A program made the translations under genes and the position numbers. A model generated the notes under the pieces. It was given only the letters and a program-made list of their open reading frames with translations, had not been told where the DNA came from and searched no databases. Positions 37,214 to 46,341 of a stretch of DNA of 64,000 bases are shown piece after piece. Every line of letters starts with the position of its first letter. The stretch's first letter is position 1. Source of the stretch: Shimia gijangensis (GTDB lineage Bacteria > Pseudomonadota > Alphaproteobacteria > Rhodobacterales > Rhodobacteraceae); the NCBI RefSeq assembly GCF_900142085.1, contig NZ_FQZQ01000013.1, positions 1-64,000 of the forward strand, read 5' to 3'.

Positions 37214-37426
37214 TTAGCCGTTGGCGTGAGCAGTCGCAATGTCTTCGATTTGGCCACGGCTGATGCCGATATCGGCCAGCTCGTGGTTGCTCAGGCCACT
37301 AAGCTCGGCAACGGTTTTACGATACTGAGCCGCACGGACGGCAGCTGCTTTGTAGTCATTGAGGAAAACGCGGAAACGGCCGATGAGGCCAATGTCGGAA
37401 GCGACGGCTGTGAGGGCATATGCCAT
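37214..37426 (-). CDS. DUF1127 small protein
   Basis: A 70-residue protein, MAYALTAVASDIGLIGRF..., with the C-terminal DUF1127 core LSGLSNHELADIGISRGQI. Such short Arg-rich proteins in alphaproteobacteria are involved in RNA-associated or nutrient-stress responses (e.g. phosphate metabolism); no specific job can be read. An AAAGGATA site precedes the ATG. It has its own terminator, so it is likely monocistronic. Confidence 0.85.
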   Translation of the reverse strand: MAYALTAVASDIGLIGRFRVFLNDYKAAAVRAAQYRKTVAELSGLSNHELADIGISRGQIEDIATAHANG

Positions 37427-37767
37427 GGGTGATATCCTTTGATGTGACCGGGACTGATTTCCCGGAGTGCTTGTCATGTGTCTTTGTTTGTGAGGCTCAG
37501 ATAGTCCTGCCGCCGCGTTGCAGCAAGGTGGGTTTTGGCAAGCCCGTTATGCAGCTATTGCATGTCATACGGATGCCCCAATTGGCCCGGTCGTTCGCAA
37601 TGAAAGGGAGCTCAGAGATTGGAGCCTATGCGAGCATGAGGGGGGCGCTCAGAGCCAACACCAGGTTCGCGACCGATCCGAGTTGGTTAGTCGAGAGCGG
37701 TCAGAATCTCCAAATTTGGATGGCGCATTTGGAAAGTACTGGCAATTCCGACTCCTCCAGACGCAAT
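37427..37767. other. Gap upstream of DUF1127 gene with no recognised gene
   Basis: About 340 bases between the DUF1127 start and the rpmD terminator. I see only a DUF1127 leader near the left end. A short plus-strand frame exists but shows no family resemblance and no ribosome site; I do not call it. Confidence 0.5.
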
Positions 37768-37798
37768 AAAACGCCCCGCAGTTTCCTGCGAGGCGTTT
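37768..37798 (-). terminator. Terminator after rpmD (spc unit)
   Basis: Minus strand AAACGCCTCGCAG-GAAA-CTGCGGGGCGTTTTATT: a 13-bp stem with one G-U pair and a T-run; 23 bases after the rpmD stop. Confidence 0.92.
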
Positions 37799-37820
37799 CA
37801 ATTCTCAAGACGAAAAGGGC

Positions 37821-38009
37821 TTAGCCTTTTTCTTCGATGATCTCGACCATGTGAGGGATCTTGGCGATCATGCCGCGGACTGAAGGGGTGTCTTCGAGTT
37901 CACGGGTCTTGTTCATTTTGTTCAGGCCCAGGCCGATCAGCGTTTGACGCTGTTTGGCGGGGCGACGGATCGGAGAACCGATCTGTTTGACGACGATGGT
38001 TTTGGCCAT
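37821..38009 (-). CDS. rpmD: 50S ribosomal protein L30
   Basis: A 62-residue L30, [20 protein letters not shown], with [15 protein letters not shown] as the conserved middle. Final gene of the rpmC-to-rpmD unit. In most bacteria rplO follows at once; here a terminator and a divergent insert come next. Confidence 0.97.
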   Translation of the reverse strand: MAKTIVVKQIGSPIRRPAKQRQTLIGLGLNKMNKTRELEDTPSVRGMIAKIPHMVEIIEEKG

Positions 38010-38021
38010 GATGTCTACTCC

Positions 38022-38588
38022 TTACGATTCAGCGGCGGCTGGGGCCGGTGCGTCATCTTTTTTCAAGATGTCAGCGACCTTTTTGCCACGACGTGCTGCA
38101 ACCTGACGGGGGCTAGACTCTTTGGTCAGGCCGTCCATGGTGGCGCGGATCATGTTGTATGGGTTCGCGGAACCCAGCGATTTCGAAACAACGTCTTTGA
38201 CGCCGAGCATTTCGAAAACAGCACGCATAGGACCACCAGCAATAATACCAGTACCTTCTGGGGCTGTCCGCATGATCACTTTACCAGCGCCGTGACGACC
38301 ATTGACGTCGTGGTGCAGGGTACGGCCTTCGCGCAGTGGAACGCGGATCATTTGACGCTTGGCTTGCTCGGTGGCTTTGCGGATGGCCTCGGGGACCTCT
38401 TTCGCTTTACCTTTGCCGAAACCAACGCGGCCTTTTTGATCGCCTACAACAACCAGAGCAGCAAAGCCAAAGCGCTTACCACCTTTTACGGTTTTCGATA
38501 CGCGGTTGATCGCAACCAGGCGGTCGGCGAATTCCGGAGTTTCATCACGATCGCGGCGGTTGCCACGACGATTATCACGTTCTGCCAT
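38022..38588 (-). CDS. rpsE: 30S ribosomal protein S5
   Basis: A 188-residue S5 with the dsRNA-binding-like N-terminal half ([29 protein letters not shown]) and the C-terminal [19 protein letters not shown] block. The protein acts in decoding accuracy. Followed after 12 bases by rpmD. Confidence 0.97.
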   Translation of the reverse strand: MAERDNRRGNRRDRDETPEFADRLVAINRVSKTVKGGKRFGFAALVVVGDQKGRVGFGKGKAKEVPEAIRKATEQAKRQMIRVPLREGRTLHHDVNGRHGAGKVIMRTAPEGTGIIAGGPMRAVFEMLGVKDVVSKSLGSANPYNMIRATMDGLTKESSPRQVAARRGKKVADILKKDDAPAPAAAES

Positions 38589-38660
38589 AAGGCTTTCCTT
38601 TTGTCTGGCGCAAGGCGCCTATTGTTTCAATCCTGGTGAGCAGGCCACGCATGCGCCCTG

Positions 38661-38694
38661 CCCCCGGATCATCGGGGGGACGTTGCCGTCCCCC
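38661..38694 (-). promoter_or_regulatory. Mutually exclusive hairpins between rplR and rpsE
   Basis: In the 114-base gap, read on the minus strand, GGGGGAC can pair with the following GTCCCCC, while the CCCCCG of that same segment can pair with a downstream CGGGGG. Only one of the two can form, like a switch or a terminator/antiterminator pair; no T-run is seen. Confidence 0.5.
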
Positions 38695-38702
38695 TCAGGT
38701 TT

Positions 38703-39062
38703 TTAGATTTTCAAGCCACCTTCACGCGCAGCGTCGGCCAGAGCCTTCACTTTGCCGTGGAAGAGGAAACCACCGCGGTCGAAGTATGCTTCGCTCACGC
38801 CGGCTTTCTGTGCACGTTCTGCAATCGCTGCGCCAACTTTGGTCGCGGCTTCGACACCATTTTTGCCTACAAACCCGAGATCTTTCTCGAGTGTGGAAGC
38901 CGATGCCAAAGTCACGCCGTTCACATCGTCGATCAGCTGAGCGCTGATGTTCTTGTTTGAACGGTGAACCGAAAGACGCGGACGTCCTGCGTTGACCTTG
39001 CGAAGTTTGTTCCGGACGCGCAGGCGGCGCTTGAGGAACAGATCCCGTTTGCTGTTTGCCAT
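38703..39062 (-). CDS. rplR: 50S ribosomal protein L18
   Basis: A 119-residue L18 ([20 protein letters not shown], and [21 protein letters not shown]-like C terminus) that binds 5S rRNA. Followed by a structured gap and rpsE. Confidence 0.97.
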   Translation of the reverse strand: MANSKRDLFLKRRLRVRNKLRKVNAGRPRLSVHRSNKNISAQLIDDVNGVTLASASTLEKDLGFVGKNGVEAATKVGAAIAERAQKAGVSEAYFDRGGFLFHGKVKALADAAREGGLKI

Positions 39063-39073
39063 TTGTCTGGTCC

Positions 39074-39607
39074 TTACTTCTTCTTGCCTTCCTTGCGGAA
39101 GATATACTCGTCTTTGTACTTGATGCCTTTGCCTTTATAGGGCTCGGGCTTGCGCCATTCGCGGATATTTGCCGCAACCTGGCCAACGAGTTGGTTGTCA
39201 GTGCCTTCAACGATAATCACGGTGGGCTTTGGTGCAGTCACGGTAATACCGGCTGGCACTTCAAAGTTCACTTCGTGTGAGAGACCGAGCGACAGTTTCA
39301 GGGTGGTGCCCTGCATCTGCGCACGATAACCAACACCGTTGATTTCAAGCTCTTTTTTGAAGCCCGCAGACACGCCTGTCACCATGTTACCGATGACAGT
39401 ACGTGACATACCCCATTGCTGACGTGCACGCTTGGACGAGCCACGCGGTGTCACGGTTACAATGTTATCTTCTACTGTCAGCGTGACATCGTCAGTTGCA
39501 GTAAAAGACTGGGTGTCTTTTGGACCTTTGATTTCGATGGTCTGGCCGGAGACAGCAGCAGATACGCCGCTGGGCAGCTCGACCGGTTTTTTACCAATAC
39601 GAGACAT
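39074..39607 (-). CDS. rplF: 50S ribosomal protein L6
   Basis: A 177-residue L6 with two related alpha/beta repeats ([15 protein letters not shown]...) and the C-terminal signature [15 protein letters not shown]. It is located near the sarcin-ricin loop and L7/L12 base. Twelve bases separate it from rplR. Confidence 0.97.
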   Translation of the reverse strand: MSRIGKKPVELPSGVSAAVSGQTIEIKGPKDTQSFTATDDVTLTVEDNIVTVTPRGSSKRARQQWGMSRTVIGNMVTGVSAGFKKELEINGVGYRAQMQGTTLKLSLGLSHEVNFEVPAGITVTAPKPTVIIVEGTDNQLVGQVAANIREWRKPEPYKGKGIKYKDEYIFRKEGKKK

Positions 39608-39617
39608 CAGGTTCTCC

Positions 39618-40007
39618 TTAGAAGACCGTGCAAATCACTTCACCACCAACATTGTTGGCGCGAGCGCTTGCATCCGACATCACACCCTTGGGGGTGGAGA
39701 CAATCGACACACCGAGGCCCTGACGGACAACGGGAATGTCATTGACGCCCATGTAGACGCGACGGCCAGGTTTAGAGACCCGCTTCACTTCGCGAATGAC
39801 AGGAGTGCCTTCGTAATACTTGAGGCTGATTTCGAACGCCGGGTGGCCGTTCTCTTCAGCTGCTTCGTAGCCGCGGATGTAGCCTTCGTCAGCCAGCACA
39901 TCCAGAACCCAACCGCGCAGTTTCGATGCAGGTGTCGACACAGTCGACTTGCCACGCATCTGGCCATTGCGGATTCGGGTCAGCATATCAGCGATAGGAT
40001 CGTTCAT
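39618..40007 (-). CDS. rpsH: 30S ribosomal protein S8
   Basis: A 129-residue S8, [16 protein letters not shown], with the C-terminal RNA-binding [17 protein letters not shown]8 is the classic spc-operon repressor in E. coli; whether it controls this split operon is not shown by the sequence. Confidence 0.97.
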   Translation of the reverse strand: MNDPIADMLTRIRNGQMRGKSTVSTPASKLRGWVLDVLADEGYIRGYEAAEENGHPAFEISLKYYEGTPVIREVKRVSKPGRRVYMGVNDIPVVRQGLGVSIVSTPKGVMSDASARANNVGGEVICTVF

Positions 40008-40019
40008 CTCTGTCTCTCC

Positions 40020-40325
40020 TTACCAGCTAGATTTGACCATGCCGGGGATCTGGCCATTCGAGCCCAGTTCCCGCAGAGCAATCCGGGACACCTTCAGCTT
40101 ACGATAGTAAGCGTGAGGACGGCCGGTCAGCTGGCAGCGATTGTGAAGACGGGTTGCCGACGAGTTGCGCGGCAGTTTTGCAAGCTTGAGGCGCGCTTTG
40201 AAACGCTCTTCCATCGGCTTGCTTTCGTCATTTGCGATTTCTTTAAGCTCGGCACGTTTGGCTGCGTATTTTGCCACCAGACGTTCGCGCTTTTTCTCGC
40301 GTTCGATCATGCTTTTCTTAGCCAT
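40020..40325 (-). CDS. rpsN: 30S ribosomal protein S14 (zinc-free type)
   Basis: A 101-residue long-form S14 with [20 protein letters not shown] and the terminal [12 protein letters not shown]. The four-cysteine motif of the short zinc form is absent. Between rplE and rpsH, its usual place. Confidence 0.97.
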   Translation of the reverse strand: MAKKSMIEREKKRERLVAKYAAKRAELKEIANDESKPMEERFKARLKLAKLPRNSSATRLHNRCQLTGRPHAYYRKLKVSRIALRELGSNGQIPGMVKSSW

Positions 40326-40343
40326 GTCTATTCCTTCCCGCGA

Positions 40344-40907
40344 TCAGCTGTTGAAAGGCATGTTGAAAGCTTTCAACAGGCTCTTTGCTTCAGCGTCAGT
40401 TTTCGCGTTGGTGGCAATTACGATGTCCATGCCCCAGTTTTCGTCGACTTTATCAAAATCGATTTCTGGGAACACGATGTGCTCTTTGAGACCCATGGCA
40501 TAGTTGCCACGGCCGTCAAACGAGGTGCCCGAAACGCCGCGGAAGTCGCGGATACGAGGCATCGCAATAGTGGTCAGACGATCCAGGAATTCATACATCC
40601 GGTTGCCGCGCAGGGTCACTTTCGCACCCATTGGCATACCTTCACGTACGCGGAAGCCCGCGATCGAATTCTTGGCAATGGTTGTCAGAGCCTTTTGGCC
40701 TGCAATCAATGTCAGATCAGCTTGTGCCGACTTGGCTTTTTTGCTGTCACGAACAGCCGCACGACCACACCCGATGTTCAAAACGATTTTCTCCAGCTTG
40801 GGGATCATCATTTCGTTCTTGTAACCATACTCTTCTTTCAGAGCGGCACGGATGGTGTCTTTGTACGCAGCCTTCAGACGCGGGGTGTAATTTTCAGTAT
40901 CAAGCAT
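40344..40907 (-). CDS. rplE: 50S ribosomal protein L5
   Basis: A 187-residue L5 ([26 protein letters not shown]-like [20 protein letters not shown], and [20 protein letters not shown]). It binds 5S rRNA and tRNA contacts. Eight bases overlap with the rplX stop. Confidence 0.97.
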   Translation of the reverse strand: MLDTENYTPRLKAAYKDTIRAALKEEYGYKNEMMIPKLEKIVLNIGCGRAAVRDSKKAKSAQADLTLIAGQKALTTIAKNSIAGFRVREGMPMGAKVTLRGNRMYEFLDRLTTIAMPRIRDFRGVSGTSFDGRGNYAMGLKEHIVFPEIDFDKVDENWGMDIVIATNAKTDAEAKSLLKAFNMPFNS

Positions 40908-41211
40908 CGATCACGTCCCCCGTGGTTTTAGCAAAGCGCACTTTCTTGTCGCCTTCCATTTTGAAGCCAACGCGCGAAGGTTTGCCGTTTGCGTCCACAA
41001 ATGCCAGGTTCGAAAGAGCGATTGGCATGGCTTTGGGAACGCGGCCACCTTGTTCGTTTTGCGACTGGCGCACGTGACGGATCGAGATGTTCAAACCGTC
41101 TACAACGGCTTTACCGGCTTTAGGATCAATAGAGGAAATCGTGCCCTCTTTGCCCTTGTCTTTACCAGCCAACAAAACGACCTTGTCGCCTTTTTTCAAT
41201 TTAGCAGCCAT
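40900..41211 (-). CDS. rplX: 50S ribosomal protein L24
   Basis: A 103-residue L24 with the KOW motif [19 protein letters not shown] and [16 protein letters not shown]. Initiates large-subunit assembly. Starts one base after the rplN stop. Confidence 0.97.
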   Translation of the reverse strand: MAAKLKKGDKVVLLAGKDKGKEGTISSIDPKAGKAVVDGLNISIRHVRQSQNEQGGRVPKAMPIALSNLAFVDANGKPSRVGFKMEGDKKVRFAKTTGDVIDA

Positions 41212-41212
41212 C

Positions 41213-41581
41213 TTACAGCACCTCCGGCGCGAGTGAGATGATCTTCATGAAGTTCTTGGCGCGCAGTTCACGAACAACCGGCCCGAAGATACGGGTGCCG
41301 ACAGGCTCGTTCGCGTTATTCAGGATAACGGCTGCATTGCGATCAAAGCGGATCGCGGTGCCATCTTCACGACGGACTTCTTTAGCGGTGCGTACGACGA
41401 CGGCCTTACGGACGTCACCCTTTTTAACGCGACCACGTGGAATGGCTTCCTTGACCGAGACGACAATAACGTCGCCTACGGATGCGTACTTACGCTTGGA
41501 ACCACCCAGAACCTTGATGCACTGAACACGGCGAGCGCCGCTGTTGTCAGCTACATCCAGGTTTGTTTGCATCTGGATCAT
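41213..41581 (-). CDS. rplN: 50S ribosomal protein L14
   Basis: A 122-residue L14, [20 protein letters not shown], with the conserved [20 protein letters not shown]. Preceded by a 100-base gap after rpsQ that begins with a perfect 7-bp hairpin. Confidence 0.98.
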   Translation of the reverse strand: MIQMQTNLDVADNSGARRVQCIKVLGGSKRKYASVGDVIVVSVKEAIPRGRVKKGDVRKAVVVRTAKEVRREDGTAIRFDRNAAVILNNANEPVGTRIFGPVVRELRAKNFMKIISLAPEVL

Positions 41582-41662
41582 ATGGTTTCTCCCGACCTAT
41601 GGGGGGCCGATGCGTGGCCTTATCCCCCAGGGTTTCGACTAACTGTTAAGTCAAGTCGCCAG

Positions 41663-41680
41663 GAGTCTCGAGTGAGACTC
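41663..41680. promoter_or_regulatory. Perfect hairpin after rpsQ
   Basis: GAGTCTC-GAGT-GAGACTC, a 7-bp stem with a 4-base loop directly before the rpsQ stop on the left side. No T-run; probably an RNA stability or processing element between rpsQ and rplN. Confidence 0.45.
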
Positions 41681-41681
41681 T

Positions 41682-41912
41682 TTAGGCTTCCAGAACTTCC
41701 CAGCGTTTCGTTTTCGATTTCGGCGCGCATTCGATGATACGAACTTGATCGCCGACCTTGAAAGCGTTCTGCTCATCGTGAGCCCGGTACTTTTTGGACT
41801 TACGAATGGTTTTCTTCAGAACCGGGTGGGTGAAGCGACGCTCGACCGACACGGTGACTGTTTGGGCGTTGGCATCCGAAGTTACGGTGCCTGTCAGAAT
41901 ACGTTTGGGCAT
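41682..41912 (-). CDS. rpsQ: 30S ribosomal protein S17
   Basis: A 76-residue S17, [20 protein letters not shown], with [20 protein letters not shown] and the terminal [11 protein letters not shown]. Primary 16S rRNA-binding protein. Confidence 0.97.
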   Translation of the reverse strand: MPKRILTGTVTSDANAQTVTVSVERRFTHPVLKKTIRKSKKYRAHDEQNAFKVGDQVRIIECAPKSKTKRWEVLEA

Positions 41913-41926
41913 AATTCAGGCTCCTC

Positions 41927-42127
41927 TTATTCGGCTGCTGATTGGGCTTTTTCGTTCAGGATGGTCTTCACGCGCGCTGCGGCACGACGTGCCTCACGGA
42001 TACGCGAAGGGTTTTCCAGCTGACCGGTGGCTTGTTGAAAGCGAAGGTTGAAGCTTTCTTTCTTAAGATTGGCCAGTTCCTCACGGAGCTGATCCGGCGA
42101 CTTGTCGCGCAGTTCGTTGGCATTCAT
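41927..42127 (-). CDS. rpmC: 50S ribosomal protein L29
   Basis: A 66-residue helical L29 ([39 protein letters not shown]). In this genome it starts a transcription unit rather than following rplP, because 3.4 kb with four to five other genes separates the two. Confidence 0.97.
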   Translation of the reverse strand: MNANELRDKSPDQLREELANLKKESFNLRFQQATGQLENPSRIREARRAAARVKTILNEKAQSAAE

Positions 42128-42236
42128 AGCCTATTCCTTTTTTCACACACCAGAAGGCCCCAACTGGGGTCACCTTTGACCTGGTGGATAAATGATAAAC
42201 ACGCGAATCCCTGAACAGGAATCCACGCGATGGCGC

Positions 42237-42265
42237 TCTATACGGTTTGGGGTTCGGGTTGGCAA
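42237..42265 (-). promoter_or_regulatory. Promoter of rpmC-to-rpmD
   Basis: Minus strand TTGCCA (42260-42265), 17-base spacer and TATAGA (42237-42242), about 110 bases before rpmC. Confidence 0.75.
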
Positions 42266-42281
42266 GGGAAAGATTGCGAAA

Positions 42282-42665
42282 TCAGTTGAGCGGAGCACCA
42301 CATTCGTTTTGGGCGATTTGGTAGGCTTGCATAACGTATTGATCGACGGATTTCGAACTGCTGTTAATTCTAACACCGACAAATTCCGGGTCTTCGGTTT
42401 CCGTCTTTTTCATAACATAAGGAATGACATTGGGCGCATAAAAGTTGCAAATGCCCGGCATTGCTTGCTGAACAATTTCCCCATGTATACCGCCCTCTGG
42501 CATGGGCTCGGGTACAATTATCATCAAAATACCTTTGCCCAGCGTGGAATGGTTCAAAACACCGGTATCAATAAGCTTATACTCGGTCCGCTCGTCTTGA
42601 GCATTTACCACTGAAGAAAGGAGAAAAATCAGAATAGTCGGCAATGCAAGTTTTTGCATAAACAC
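42282..42665 (-). CDS. Secreted or membrane-anchored protein, unknown
   Basis: A 127-residue protein with an N-terminal hydrophobic segment LPTILIFLLSSVVNAQDER, suggesting a signal peptide with cleavage after NAQ. The remainder has no recognised domain; one Cys near MPGICNFYAPN and one near the C terminus could form a disulfide. The gene ends close to the rpmC promoter. I cannot name the family. Confidence 0.6.
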   Translation of the reverse strand: MFMQKLALPTILIFLLSSVVNAQDERTEYKLIDTGVLNHSTLGKGILMIIVPEPMPEGGIHGEIVQQAMPGICNFYAPNVIPYVMKKTETEDPEFVGVRINSSSKSVDQYVMQAYQIAQNECGAPLN

Positions 42666-42669
42666 GCAC

Positions 42670-43290
42670 TCACTCCCACTTGTAGTTAAAACTCACCGAA
42701 ATACGTTCGTCTTCGTCCATGTTTAGCGGCACCTCGTGGCGCAGCCAGCTTTCCCAGAGGAACACCTCGCCCACTTCGGGGCGCATATAGACAAACGGCT
42801 GCAATTCGCGGCGTGCCTCTTTGGTGCGGGTGGGTGCGGCCATCATACGGGCAGACCGGGGGTCTTCCAGTTTCAGGGCACTGGCACCACCGGGCATGGA
42901 CACATAGGTGGTGCCCGAGATTACAGAATGCGGGTGCAGGTGGGATGAATGGGTGCCGCCTTCGGGCAGGATGTTGATCCACAGGTCTTCGAGTTTCAGC
43001 GTGCGCCCATCAAGGTCAAATTCGAGGTCTTTGACAAATTCGGCGACATGCAGATCCAACGCGGTGACGATGTCGGCAAAGACCGGAAATCGCCACGCCA
43101 GATCGGTCAGCGACGCATAGGACGTATAGCCGGGATAGCCGTTGTCTTCGCACCATTTCTGGCCGGCCTCGTCATCTTCGGCGATGGAATAACAGGATGC
43201 TTCAAGCTCTTCTGGATCAATGGCGGTGCCATGTTCAGACAGCTTGGCGCGGTAAAAGCGGGTCACAAAGAGAGATTCGATCTGGGCCAT
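42670..43290 (-). CDS. 2OG-Fe(II) oxygenase superfamily protein (TIGR02466-like)
   Basis: A 206-residue protein whose C-terminal half carries the double-stranded beta-helix core of small 2OG-Fe(II) oxygenases: SHLHPHSVISGTTYVSM (candidate metal His) and WLRHEVPLNMDEDERISV (distal His and Arg). The N-terminal part begins IESLFVTRFYRAKLSEHG, as in TIGR02466 members, often of unknown substrate. Ends five bases before the small secreted-protein gene. Confidence 0.75.
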   Translation of the reverse strand: MAQIESLFVTRFYRAKLSEHGTAIDPEELEASCYSIAEDDEAGQKWCEDNGYPGYTSYASLTDLAWRFPVFADIVTALDLHVAEFVKDLEFDLDGRTLKLEDLWINILPEGGTHSSHLHPHSVISGTTYVSMPGGASALKLEDPRSARMMAAPTRTKEARRELQPFVYMRPEVGEVFLWESWLRHEVPLNMDEDERISVSFNYKWE

Positions 43291-43358
43291 ACCGGGGGTT
43301 TAGCGCAAGGCCGGGCCAAGCGCGAGAGGTGGAATTGACGCGAGGCAGGCGCCCGGCC

Positions 43359-43874
43359 TTACGGAAACACATATTCCAGAAACACCAGATACGGGGCCAT
43401 GTCGGGATCATTGGCGTTTTCTGGATAGCGTGGAATGTAAGAGAACCCCATCTTCTCATACATCCGCAGCATTTCGCGATTGCCTTTGACCGTATCCGCA
43501 TAAAGCCGGGTGCAGCCCATCGCACGCGCCTCGGCCATGCGCATTTCAAACAGCCTTTTGCCCAATCCAGTGCCGCGCGCCTCGGGGCGCACATACATAC
43601 GCTTTAACTCGGCCGCATCGGGACGGATTGTGCGAAGGGCACCGCAGCCCAACAGGCGGCCATGCGCGTCTGTCGCCAGCAACGTTCGCCCATGGGGCGG
43701 CAAAAGCGCGTCTATATTTTCTACGGTGTCCCGCGCAAGGCCGGCAGCCGTAAACTTTGCCACGCCGCCCGCCATGGAAAATTTGTCGACCATGACTTGA
43801 TAGTATTCCTCCATCAGATCCTGAAAAGCTTTTGGATCAGGCAGGGACGAAACAAAAGAACATGTGATATGCAT
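43359..43874 (-). CDS. GNAT-family N-acetyltransferase
   Basis: A 171-residue protein with the acetyl-CoA motif MYVRPEARGTGLGKRLFEM and EMLRMYEKMGFSYIP. The acceptor is unknown. Start at MHITCS is favoured by length. Confidence 0.88.
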   Translation of the reverse strand: MHITCSFVSSLPDPKAFQDLMEEYYQVMVDKFSMAGGVAKFTAAGLARDTVENIDALLPPHGRTLLATDAHGRLLGCGALRTIRPDAAELKRMYVRPEARGTGLGKRLFEMRMAEARAMGCTRLYADTVKGNREMLRMYEKMGFSYIPRYPENANDPDMAPYLVFLEYVFP

Positions 43875-43899
43875 GTTGCGACCCTAGCGCGACTTAACG

Positions 43900-43940
43900 C
43901 TTGGGCCCAAGTAAAAATACACCCAAGCTTTTGGGGTGTT
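43900..43940. promoter_or_regulatory. Palindrome and hairpin in divergent promoter region
   Basis: Between the divergent GNAT and SnoaL-like genes lies a perfect 12-bp palindrome CTTGGGCCCAAG (43900-43911), a candidate operator, followed by a hairpin ACACCC...GGGTGT at 43919-43940 with an A/T-rich flank on the GNAT side. A regulator could control both genes. Confidence 0.4.
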
Positions 43941-43961
43941 TCACCTGCTCAGGAGAGTCCC

Positions 43962-44717
43962 ATGCCACCGAGCCGCCCCGATCAAATCCGCGCGTTGTTG
44001 AAGAGCATCGAGACCGGAGAATCCGGGCCCATCGCTGTGGTCAATCAGGCGCGATACATCCAGCACAACCCCCAGACCCTTGAGGGCAGTGAAGGGTTGG
44101 AAGAATTGTTCAAGCGCCTGTCCCTGACCAACCCCAAGGTCAACATCGTGCGCGCCTTTGAGGACGGGGACTTTGTGTTTGGCCACACTGAATATGATTT
44201 CTCAACCCGCCGGATCGGGTTCGAGGTGTTTCGCTATGACGGCGATCAGGTGGTTGAGCATTGGGACAACATTCAGGCGCGCCGCGGCCCCAACCCTTCG
44301 GGGCGCAGTATGGTGGACGGGCCGGTTGAGGCCCGCGATCTGGATCTGACTGAAGCCAACCGCGCGCTGGTGAGCCGCTTTGTCGATGAGGTTCTGATCG
44401 CGCAAAACTGGGGCCGGATGGACGGGTTCTGTGTCGATGGTCAGTTGATCCAGCACGACGCGGATTTGCCCGACGGGGTCGAGGCGCTGCGCATCAGCGT
44501 TGGGCCACAAGAGACCGCGAAACAGTACCAACATCGCCATCGCACCTTGGCCTGTGGAGACTTTGTTCTGACGGTTTGCGAAGGCGATCAGGCCGGCAAG
44601 CACAGTTCGTTTTATGACATGTTCCGCGTGCAAGAGGGCAAACTGGCCGAACACTGGAACACCGTCGAGCGCGTGCCCCCGCGCGAGGTTTGGAAAAACG
44701 ACAACGGAAAGTTCTAA
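43962..44717 (+). CDS. Protein with two SnoaL/NTF2-like domains
   Basis: A 251-residue protein starting MPPSRPDQIRALLK after AGGAGAG. Two halves look like repeated SnoaL folds: the first contains ARYIQHNPQTLEGSEGLEE and VFGHTEYDF, the second GQLIQHDADLPDGVEAL and DMFRVQEGKLAEHWNTVE. Such proteins act as small isomerases or hydrolases, or bind small ligands; no active-site residue can be assigned. Divergent from GNAT with shared control possible. Confidence 0.8.
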   Translation: MPPSRPDQIRALLKSIETGESGPIAVVNQARYIQHNPQTLEGSEGLEELFKRLSLTNPKVNIVRAFEDGDFVFGHTEYDFSTRRIGFEVFRYDGDQVVEHWDNIQARRGPNPSGRSMVDGPVEARDLDLTEANRALVSRFVDEVLIAQNWGRMDGFCVDGQLIQHDADLPDGVEALRISVGPQETAKQYQHRHRTLACGDFVLTVCEGDQAGKHSSFYDMFRVQEGKLAEHWNTVERVPPREVWKNDNGKF

Positions 44718-44821
44718 GGCCACACGCGTTGGCGCATCGCGCGGGGCATTTCGCAAACATTCGGCTGCTCCTGCTCAATGTCTGGTGGGCGGGACAAAGC
44801 TGCCCTACGAAGTTTTAGCTG

Positions 44822-45622
44822 TTAGGGCTTTCGTGCAATTGCCGTCGCAAATGCTTGATAGCCGTAGAGTGAACCGGCTTCGGCACGGCGATCATGTTCT
44901 GCTACAAGCGCATCCGCCAGTTCCTTGCCGATATCGCCACGTTCAACCATTTGCCGTGTTGTCACTTCTACCCATGGCAGCATTTGCTCACGAGTTGTGA
45001 CGACGCGACTCACGACATCAAAGCTAGCAATCTCCATGCCTGCGGTTGAAATCAAGGTTCTTAACTTACCAACAATGAACGCATCGGTGACAAATTCTCG
45101 AACGAACTCTTGAGCGCATATATTTAGCGGGTCGTTGGGAATGCTACTGAATGTGGCTTTCGAAAAATCCGCATCACATATGACAAGCGATCCGCCTGCC
45201 TTTAGAACTCTAAATGCTTCAGCTAAAAGAGATTCTGGATGGGTCACATGCGTCAGAACGGTATGCATGATTACTGCATCAACGCTGTTGTTTTCAATGG
45301 GAAGTTTTGCGCCATCGGCCACTGTGAATGACAAATTGGCATGGTCACTTGATCGTCCGATTGCTTCGTTCACGAATCCCTGAGACGGCTCGTAGCCTAC
45401 CACCTTTGCTGGGTGTGCCGCTGCTGCGATGCGACGTGTTACTGCACCAGCACCAGCTCCAACTTCGATAGTTACACTGTCGGTGGCGAGCGGTAGCCGC
45501 TCTAAATATTCCGCAACAATTCGCTCCATTGTCGGGTCAGTTTGGCGCACGTCCATCGAGTCAGCGAACATTTTGATAAACTCAGGCCCAGCCTCATCTA
45601 CATCTTGAAAAGGGTCTGCCAT
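44822..45622 (-). CDS. Class I SAM-dependent methyltransferase
   Basis: A 266-residue methyltransferase with the SAM-binding motif TIEVGAGAGAVTRRIA, acidic NNSVDAVIMHTVLTH and GGSLVICDADFSKATF. Substrate unknown. It lies just before the rplP terminator region and is the right-hand edge of the inserted block between rplP and rpmC. Confidence 0.88.
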   Translation of the reverse strand: MADPFQDVDEAGPEFIKMFADSMDVRQTDPTMERIVAEYLERLPLATDSVTIEVGAGAGAVTRRIAAAAHPAKVVGYEPSQGFVNEAIGRSSDHANLSFTVADGAKLPIENNSVDAVIMHTVLTHVTHPESLLAEAFRVLKAGGSLVICDADFSKATFSSIPNDPLNICAQEFVREFVTDAFIVGKLRTLISTAGMEIASFDVVSRVVTTREQMLPWVEVTTRQMVERGDIGKELADALVAEHDRRAEAGSLYGYQAFATAIARKP

Positions 45623-45789
45623 CTTCGTGCTCCAAGTAATCTAAAACGCCATACTATAAGGAAAGTCACGAAACTCAAACTAGGCGCCTTGGGGCTCAAA
45701 CCAGACATTTCCTGCGTTGCCACATGATAGCGGGCGTTGGATCAATTCACAAAACCCAACTCGGGCAACAATCAACACCAAGCCAAAGA

Positions 45790-45822
45790 AAAAACCCCGC
45801 CGATTTCTCGACGGGGGTTTTG
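45790..45822. terminator. Second terminator downstream of rplP
   Basis: AACCCCGCCGA-TTTC-TCGACGGGGGTTTTG, a GC stem with flanking A/T runs, usable in both directions. Confidence 0.85.
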
Positions 45823-45885
45823 ATTTCTTGCGACCTGGCTGCGACCCGGACAGTTTCTGCGAAACTGCCTACACCGCAGTCGTCA

Positions 45886-45906
45886 GAAAACGCCCAGGGG
45901 CGTTTT
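45886..45906 (-). terminator. Terminator directly after rplP
   Basis: Minus strand AAAACGCC-CCTG-GGCGTTTTC: an 8-bp stem ending in TTTT, nine bases after the rplP stop. Together with the 45790 hairpin it forms a double terminator. Confidence 0.8.
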
Positions 45907-45914
45907 CGACGTTC

Positions 45915-46328
45915 TTACCAGTCTTCGCGAACCACGACGCGGGTTTTGACCGGGAGTTTCATTGCAGCGAGGCGCAGGGCTTCGCGGGCAACCTCGTCCG
46001 AGACACCGTCGATTTCGAACATTACGCGGCCAGGTTTGACCTTGCATGCCCAATAATCAACAGAACCTTTACCTTTACCCATACGAACTTCGGTCGGTTT
46101 TGAAGTGACCGGCACGTCTGGGAAGATACGGATCCAAACACGGCCCTGACGTTTCATGTGACGGGTCATCGCGCGGCGAGCCGCTTCGATTTGACGAGCA
46201 GTCACACGCTCGGGCTGAGTGGCTTTGAGACCGAAAGAACCGAAGTTCAGGTCAGAACCGCCTTTAGCAAGACCTTTGATCCGGCCTTTGTGCTGCTTGC
46301 GGAATTTAGTACGCTTTGGTTGAAGCAT
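45915..46328 (-). CDS. rplP: 50S ribosomal protein L16
   Basis: A 137-residue L16 ([20 protein letters not shown] and [20 protein letters not shown]). Last gene of the rplB-rpsS-rplV-rpsC-rplP unit; rpmC, usually next, is 3.8 kb away. Confidence 0.98.
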   Translation of the reverse strand: MLQPKRTKFRKQHKGRIKGLAKGGSDLNFGSFGLKATQPERVTARQIEAARRAMTRHMKRQGRVWIRIFPDVPVTSKPTEVRMGKGKGSVDYWACKVKPGRVMFEIDGVSDEVAREALRLAAMKLPVKTRVVVREDW

Positions 46329-46341
46329 TTGTCAGTCTCCC

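Noticed and set aside
39432-40931. Long plus-strand open frame antisense to rplF, rpsH, rpsN and rplE
   Set aside because: Spans four unrelated sense genes; a mirror artefact.
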